From positions 31,758 through 95,757 of the forward strand of contig MU626331.1 of assembly GCA_025603075.1 (NCBI GenBank): 64,000 nucleotides of DNA, written 5' to 3'. The notes beneath the pieces were generated by a model. It saw only the letters and a program-made list of their open reading frames with translations. It made no database searches and was not told the DNA's origin. Below, in pieces: positions 58,429 through 64,000 of the stretch. Each line of letters begins with the position of its first letter. The first letter of the stretch is position 1. A program made the translations under genes and the position numbers. This DNA comes from Neoconidiobolus thromboides FSU 785 (taxonomy: Eukaryota > Entomophthoromycota > Entomophthoromycetes > Entomophthorales > Neoconidiobolaceae).

Positions 58429-59802
58429 ATGAGTTCAAAATTTGACACTTTACCAGATATATTGTTGGAAGAGATATTCAAATTAATCAGCCCAATAAAA
58501 TTATTTGAATATCGTTTATTGAATAAAACTTTATATAGAGTCATCAATCATAGTATTGAGTATAACTTAACTCACTCAGTTTATAGTAATACATATGAAA
58601 ATTATCAGCAAGCATTTATCAAAGAAAAAGGATCAATGGTAAGCCATTTAAACTTAAATGAAGACAACATTGAGTTAATTAATTATTGTCTAAATGTACG
58701 TTCAATAACTTTTGTTAATAATCATACCAATAATCTTGAAATTGGCAGATTAACAGTGGGTCTCCCATATTTAAAATCAATTGCTATACTAATTTTCGAA
58801 GACAATCAACTATGTTTGAACCTTTTTGAGTCTTACTTACTACAAATTGAAACCTTTACAATCAGCTATTATAAAGGAAGTATCGAAACTCTAATTGGGT
58901 ACTTGAGTCCATTAAATTTGAAGCGTATTAAGCTATATAATTATTATTGTAGGAGTATTGTAGGATTAGATCAGCTTAAAGTAAAGTTTGGTAATTTAAA
59001 ATTATTAAAAATATCAGGTTACATTCATTGTGTATCTAGTAATAGTAACCCCAACATTAATTTTAATCAAGACTTGAATCTAGTATTGAAATGTAATTTA
59101 GATCCTGATTTCAATATTAGTTCTTTTGGTGATTTGAAGGTATTAAAAAGCGCAAAGTTAATTACTTACACTTCCAAAATAAACGAGTGTAATTTTGAAG
59201 CAATCAAGCATAGCAATATCCATACTTTAAGTTTAGGTGAATCGGATATATTAAGTAAAAAGGATTTTACAGCACTTTATACTCTGAAATCGATATATTA
59301 TTACGATAAAGTATCAAAAGACATAATAAGATTACTTTCCTTAATGTTAAATGTCACTAGGGTTGTTTTTTATAGAGTAGATTTCAGCAATGATAAATTT
59401 ATACTTAATGAATTTGGCCTTAACAATAGTAAGCTAAGTAATAGTGAATACTATAAACAGCCAGTCAATCAAACTAACTTAATTCAGTGTAAGTCGATTA
59501 CAAAAATAAAAATTCAGTTTCTTACCTCTTCGCTTCAAAATTTATTTTATTTCCTTGTGTTGTTTCCAAATGTTAATAAACTTAGGATAAGTGATGATTT
59601 TCAAATTTTAGAAATTGGGGAAGAAATTAGAGATAAGCCCAATAAACCTTTATATTTCACATTTCGCGACTATCTTGGCTATTTACCACATAACGTTGAG
59701 CTTTTTTATAGTAGATTAAATTCAATAGCAATGCTGACTTGGTTTAATCTTGATACTGTTGATGAAGGGATAGAGCCGTATCGAGGTAATAAATATGATT
59801 AA
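58429..59802 (+). CDS. F-box protein
   Basis: A single-exon protein of 457 residues with an F-box at about 6-40 (TLPDILLEEIFKLISPIKLF then EYRLLNKTLYRVI). This is the segment that binds Skp1 and makes the protein the substrate adaptor of an SCF ubiquitin ligase. The rest has alternating hydrophobic residues such as LKSIAILIFEDNQL, LKRIKLYNYY and LKLLKISGYIH, spaced like degenerate leucine-rich repeats that would form the substrate-binding surface. No zinc-finger or WD40 motif. Substrate unknown. Such F-box/LRR proteins are often numerous and fast-evolving in fungi. Confidence 0.82.
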   Translation: MSSKFDTLPDILLEEIFKLISPIKLFEYRLLNKTLYRVINHSIEYNLTHSVYSNTYENYQQAFIKEKGSMVSHLNLNEDNIELINYCLNVRSITFVNNHTNNLEIGRLTVGLPYLKSIAILIFEDNQLCLNLFESYLLQIETFTISYYKGSIETLIGYLSPLNLKRIKLYNYYCRSIVGLDQLKVKFGNLKLLKISGYIHCVSSNSNPNINFNQDLNLVLKCNLDPDFNISSFGDLKVLKSAKLITYTSKINECNFEAIKHSNIHTLSLGESDILSKKDFTALYTLKSIYYYDKVSKDIIRLLSLMLNVTRVVFYRVDFSNDKFILNEFGLNNSKLSNSEYYKQPVNQTNLIQCKSITKIKIQFLTSSLQNLFYFLVLFPNVNKLRISDDFQILEIGEEIRDKPNKPLYFTFRDYLGYLPHNVELFYSRLNSIAMLTWFNLDTVDEGIEPYRGNKYD

Positions 59803-61268
59803 TCGATTCGTTTCTAATAAAAAATTTATAGGAGAAGAAAAGGAAAAGACTGATGGCGTATTCTCTCATTTTTTTAATATTTTATACCAAATGGTTATGC
59901 AATGTTTTAATCAATAATTTAATTCTTACAATATAATATTGAAATATCATCTTTATAAAGTTATAACATTACATTTAGATGAATATCATTTGTTTTAAAT
60001 TTTTAATGAATTAAAAAGCTTAATTCATCTTTTATCCAAATAAAAAGTTAATCCTTTTTATGAAAAGTAAATTCTATATGGTTTATAGCAATTAAAGTAT
60101 TTTAATTTTAATTTCTTTTATTTCTTTTTAATTTCCCTAATTTTTAATCTCAAGGAATTGATCAGCTTATTCAAAAAAAACAGCCTTTATTTTCTCGATA
60201 TTTTGCTTAAAATTTACCTTTTTCAAAAAAAAATTAAAAGCGTTAATGGGCACTCTAGTGCTTTATTGTTGTTAGTAAATTGAAAGTACAAGAAACTGGA
60301 CAGCGGAAGCTACAATTTGTTTTTTTAATAGAAATTCGGAAAAAAGTTAAGCCTTGGGTTTAAACTTATCCGTATTAATATTTCAAATATTAATAAAAGT
60401 TCATAAAAACCTAAATCTCTAAAAATAAGAAATATTTGTATCCATTCAATCATCTTTTAATAAGCTTCCACTACTTACTAATATTTTCTATACTCAGCTC
60501 ATGTACTGATATCCTAAATAGTCTAATATGATTATTATATAAAATCTATTTAATAATATCATGTTTAATTAAATGATTATAAGATCCCCAATTTTACTTC
60601 ATGTTTTTAAAAGTTTCTTGTTTCAAATATGGAAGTTCTATTTTTATCTTAAGGCAATATATATGGTATATAGGATTTCTAACTATGTATAAATTAGCTT
60701 TATAGCGTAACTATTGACTAAACTTATAATATTAAAGCTTTAAAACTAGTATGTCAGGTAGAGTGCTCGCTTTTGAAACAGGAACTCGAATTTTAATCAA
60801 GGACAGTTTAATATTATTTAGTGGTTCAATTACTGTGAATTAATATTTGATAAATCGAAAGACTGGTATTTTTATAACTATAAGAAAAGTTAGCGGGTTT
60901 GAATTAATTTAAATATATTAGATTAATTATAGAGATGTTAAAAAATGTAGAAAGAAAATAATAAGTAAGGTACAAAAAGGGTGTTAAATAAACAACAAAG
61001 AATAAAGTAATATATTTACCTCCAAACATAATGAATGTTAATAAACTATTTTTAGTTCGCAATAGTAAATGAAAATAGTTAGTAAGGTGCATCACGTTAC
61101 CTAAAAAATATATAAACAATCGAACAGGAAAGCTTTGATATATCAAATTCAAATAGTTATAGATTTATCTCCGGGCGAGTTAAATTGAAACATATATTTT
61201 AATATAAGAGGCATCAGCGATACTTTTAATTAGATTAATTACAAACATAAACTCCATCTTAACTCAAT
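59803..61268. other. Intergenic, F-box gene to Asn/Ser-rich protein
   Basis: AT-rich. A tRNA-like fragment near 60755-60800 is too imperfect to call. The 82-codon minus-strand frame at 60904-61152 was not accepted. Confidence 0.55.
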
Positions 61269-62369
61269 ATGAAATTAGCCAACATTTTAACCACCTTTAT
61301 TGTCACTATGGTTGCCATTGAAGCTATGCCAGTAGAACGTCGTACTTTTGGTTTACTTAATGAGTTTAATGTTTTGAAGAATGTCCTTGGTGGTTATAAG
61401 AAACCAACTGGAACTCCTAAAAACGACTCTCATAATGATAGTCACAATAACAGCAATACTAATAATAGTAACAATACCACTAATAACAATAAGAACACTA
61501 CTAATAACAATAACAACACTACTAACAACAATAGTAACACTACTAATAATAATAACAATGTTACTAATAACAATAACAATGTTGTCAATAACCGTAATGA
61601 TGTTGTAAACAACAATACTAATGTTGTTAATAATCGTAACAGTGTCACTAACAACAATAGCAATACTATTAATAATAGTAACTCTGTAACTAACAACAAT
61701 AGCAATACCATCAACAATAACAATAGTGTAAATAATAACAACGTTAATAACGTAAACACCTCAAACACCTCGAACAATACTAACACTAACAATATTACCA
61801 ACAACTCTTCTAACAACAACACTAACAACTCCTCTAACAACAGCACTAACAACTCCTCTAACAATAACACTAACAACTCCTCTAACAATAACACTAACAA
61901 CTCCTCTAACAACAGCACTAACAACTCCTCTAACAATAACACTAACAACTCCTCTAACAACAGCACTAACAACTCCTCTAACAATAACACTAACAACTCC
62001 TCTAACAACTCCTCGAATAATAACTCTTCCAACAATAACTCTTCTAACAACTCTTCTAACAACTCTTCTAACAACTCTTCTAATAGTACCTCTAAAGACT
62101 CATCCTCTAACAACTCTTCTAACAATACCTCGAACAGCTCTTCTAACGACTCTTCTACCAAGAACTCTAATGACAGCTCTTCTAGTAATAACTCCTCCAA
62201 CTCCTCCAATAGCTCCTCTAGCTCAAGCGAGTCTTCTAACAGCTCTTCTAAGAACTCCTCTAGCTCTTCTAAGAACTCCTCTAGTTCAAGCGAAACTAGC
62301 AGCACTTCAATGGATGGAGATGCAGTTAAAAATGGACGTAAGGTTTATTCATTTGACGACATGAATTAG
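61269..62369 (+). CDS. Secreted Asn/Ser-rich repeat protein
   Basis: 366 residues. A predicted signal peptide (about 1-20, MKLANILTTFIVTMVAIEAM) is followed by a conserved block VERRTFGLLNEFNVLKNVLG (about 22-41). A very long tract of Asn, Ser and Thr (about 53-345) carries many N-x-S/T sequons, then the protein ends in a short mixed tail. The core is built from 24-bp units encoding TNNSSNNS or TNNSSNNN. The sequence suits a heavily glycosylated cell-wall or spore-surface protein, but no GPI signal is evident at the C-terminus. The next gene downstream shares the block after the signal peptide (ERRxFGxxNEFxVxKNxxGG), so the two are paralogs with different repeat domains. Function inferred only. 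Confidence 0.8.
   Translation: MKLANILTTFIVTMVAIEAMPVERRTFGLLNEFNVLKNVLGGYKKPTGTPKNDSHNDSHNNSNTNNSNNTTNNNKNTTNNNNNTTNNNSNTTNNNNNVTNNNNNVVNNRNDVVNNNTNVVNNRNSVTNNNSNTINNSNSVTNNNSNTINNNNSVNNNNVNNVNTSNTSNNTNTNNITNNSSNNNTNNSSNNSTNNSSNNNTNNSSNNNTNNSSNNSTNNSSNNNTNNSSNNSTNNSSNNNTNNSSNNSSNNNSSNNNSSNNSSNNSSNNSSNSTSKDSSSNNSSNNTSNSSSNDSSTKNSNDSSSSNNSSNSSNSSSSSSESSNSSSKNSSSSSKNSSSSSETSSTSMDGDAVKNGRKVYSFDDMN
61797..62012 (+). repeat. 24-bp coding minisatellite, nine units
   Basis: Nine head-to-tail units of ACTAACAACTCCTCTAACAA plus four variable bases. Units alternate in the last codon (AGC or AAC). Confidence 0.92.
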
Positions 62370-63618
62370 TCAAAGTTGAAAGAAAGATTAGCTTCATAAA
62401 ACGAATTTATAATATTTCGAAATAAATATAGTATTAAGAACATTTTTATACTTTTTATATTTAGCTATATTTTTACTTTTTTAATATATTTTTAAAAGGT
62501 AATGCTACTTTATTAGCTAAAATTAATAGCATCAAAAAACATAAATACTTGGTAAACCGTAAAAGGTTAATGGCATCGAGCTTTGTTTGTGGTAAAATAA
62601 GGTAAATCCATTAAAGCTTTTATGGCGAATGGAAATGGATGAGAGTCGCCTCATAAATAAGATCTAAAGTAACAAGTCTAAACCCACTTTTGTCGATTTA
62701 GTAATAACTTTAAGCTGGGGTACTTACAGATTTATATTTGCTTAGATTTATAGGATGTTTTTTGGACTAAAGCATATTTTTAAAAAAGCAGTTTGTTGCT
62801 TGTTATAAACTCAATAGGAGTTTCTTTAGATAAATTTATGGCTTTTTAATAGGTCCATGATGATAATAATAGCTCTTTCTAGTTTTTTTCAACGGCTAAA
62901 GCTATTTTGGCACTACATCATCTTTATTTTTTAAGCTAAAGCAATCTTATAAAAATATTGTAAAACTTATACTAATGCTAATATAATTGAAACTATTAGT
63001 CTCAAAGCGGACTCTTTAATTTGATAGTGTTATTTATAGGAGATAACTATCCAAATGAACTAATATTTACATAGACTATATTGAAGTTCAAATTCTTGTT
63101 CCAGGGATTTACAATTGGATAATTGAATGGGAATCTTTATTGGCAGTGATCAAACTATAAAATCGAAGTTGCTTATAAATATTACAAATAATATAGTTAA
63201 CGTGATAATTCGTTTAATTTATTCTTTAAACTACCAAATGAGGCAAAAATTATAGAAAATAATATAATGTGAGATCAACTATTTAACCACATAAAAATTT
63301 AAAAACTAAATTAAAATAAAACAGAGCTATTATTCAAAACTATCTTTTAAACATAATAAATATTTAAAAATAGAATGATAAGGTTAAAAATAACAAATAA
63401 AAGGAACTGTTACCACAAAAAACGAATTGACACATGCTACTTATCAATTAATTATAAAAGCAATGGGTTTATAATGCTATGATTGCTATATCCAATATAC
63501 ATAGGAAGATATAAATACCCAAAGTTAGTAAGAAAGACCAAAAACATAATCATCTTATTTCCTCCAGGTGAGAAAGTAATAAACTCGTGAATAATAGTAA
63601 ATCAATTTAAAAGTCAAA
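62370..63618. other. Intergenic between the two secreted paralogs
   Basis: About 1.25 kb. AT-rich, with a slightly GC-richer stretch near 62570-62700 but no frame worth keeping. Regulatory DNA of the second secreted gene lies at the right. Confidence 0.55.
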
Positions 63619-64000
63619 ATGAAAACAGTCCAAACTATCACTTCCTTAGTTTTGTTAAGTATAATATCCGGCGCTTCAGTGGAGCGTCGTAATTTTGGAA
63701 TTTTCAATGAATTTGATGTTTTTAAAAATATTTTTGGTGGACATAAAGAAGCACCTAAATATAATGATAACAAAGGAAAGTATGGAAAAAACAGCTACAA
63801 CCGTAGTACTAAAAACTATAACTATAGTACTATCGATAATAATCATAGTACTACCGTAAAATCTAGTACCCTAGTAATTTCTCCAAGTTCTACTCCAAGT
63901 CCTGTAACTACTCCAGCTCATACTGGTCCTGCTTCTTCTTCAGTCGCATCTACTAAGCCAGGTACCCCAACTACCAGTGTCGATTCCCCTGGTAAATCTA
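63619..64000 (+). CDS. Secreted Ser/Thr/Pro-rich protein, paralog of the Asn/Ser-rich protein (cut by window end)
   Basis: Open from the ATG at 63619 to the window edge, 127 codons seen and no stop. A signal peptide (about 1-20, MKTVQTITSLVLLSIISGAS) is followed by the shared block VERRNFGIFNEFDVFKNIFG. Next comes a Lys/Tyr/Asn/Ser stretch of repeated YSTIDNNHST type, then Ser/Thr/Pro-rich sequence, as in cell-wall mannoprotein stalks. The block after the signal peptide is the clear link to the gene at 61269-62369, in tandem and the same direction. The distal part is missing, so domain content beyond the stalk is unknown. Confidence 0.78.
   Translation, partial: MKTVQTITSLVLLSIISGASVERRNFGIFNEFDVFKNIFGGHKEAPKYNDNKGKYGKNSYNRSTKNYNYSTIDNNHSTTVKSSTLVISPSSTPSPVTTPAHTGPASSSVASTKPGTPTTSVDSPGKS

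Noticed and set aside
60755-60800. tRNA-like segment (GGTAGAGTGCTCGC)
   Set aside because: Resembles a D arm, but no acceptor or T-arm pairing was found.
60904-61152. Minus-strand 82-codon hydrophobic frame
   Set aside because: No signal for translation and no relatives in the window.
61442-62305. Long minus-strand frame (Leu/Glu-rich) under the Asn/Ser-rich gene
   Set aside because: A compositional shadow of the repeat-rich sense gene, with no motif or promoter.

Overview
The window is nuclear DNA of an AT-rich fungus. Zn2Cys6 regulators, a fungal-type SDE2, THO2 and SKI2, a secreted tyrosinase, short introns (mostly 46-60 nt, GTAAGT/GTAATT-like donors) and long AT-rich intergenic DNA all point to fungi. 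The low GC, the intron style and the mix of receptor, tyrosinase and lineage-specific paralogs fit an early-diverging zygomycete-type fungus (for example an Entomophthoromycotina/Conidiobolus-like species). That placement is inference; no rRNA marker is present.

Layout, left to right. 0-5 kb: a small predicted secreted protein, a five-exon Ras gene and tRNA-Asp. 5.8-11.4 kb: an intronless THO2 (mRNA export) gene with a long disordered tail. 12-13.3 kb: secreted tyrosinase. 15.7-36.8 kb: an accessory region where genes come as paralogs. It holds two members of a ~170-residue family that looks Tubby-C-terminal-like, two alpha/beta hydrolases (one lacking its oxyanion-hole motif), two Zn2Cys6 transcription factors and a 7TM receptor, with tRNA-Asn and tRNA-Val and many copies of a ~100 bp terminal-inverted-repeat element. 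37-49 kb: a denser block: SKI2 helicase (13 exons), a convergent cytochrome P450 (12 exons), a Utp12-domain protein, a SulP anion transporter without a STAS domain, and SDE2. 49.7-64 kb: a degenerate tRNA-Val, a third Tubby-like paralog, tRNA-Lys, a PQ-loop transporter, a second Ras gene with the same four intron positions as the first, an F-box protein, and two tandem paralogous secreted proteins, one Asn/Ser-rich and one cut by the window edge.

How the genes relate. THO2, SKI2, SDE2 and the Utp12 protein are RNA-metabolism genes; no operon-like logic is expected. The accessory region may be a locally duplicated set (Tubby-like, hydrolase, regulator), but co-function is unproven. Exon structures were read by eye from GT/AG sites and checked by reading-frame arithmetic; no alignment or RNA data were available.

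Most notable: (1) a short-element (MITE-like) family with about 12 copies; (2) a three-member lineage-specific Tubby-like family; (3) a hydrolase with intact catalytic triad but HGGGW replaced by ESFPY, plus a coding minisatellite; (4) twin Ras genes ending in Leu-type CAAX boxes.
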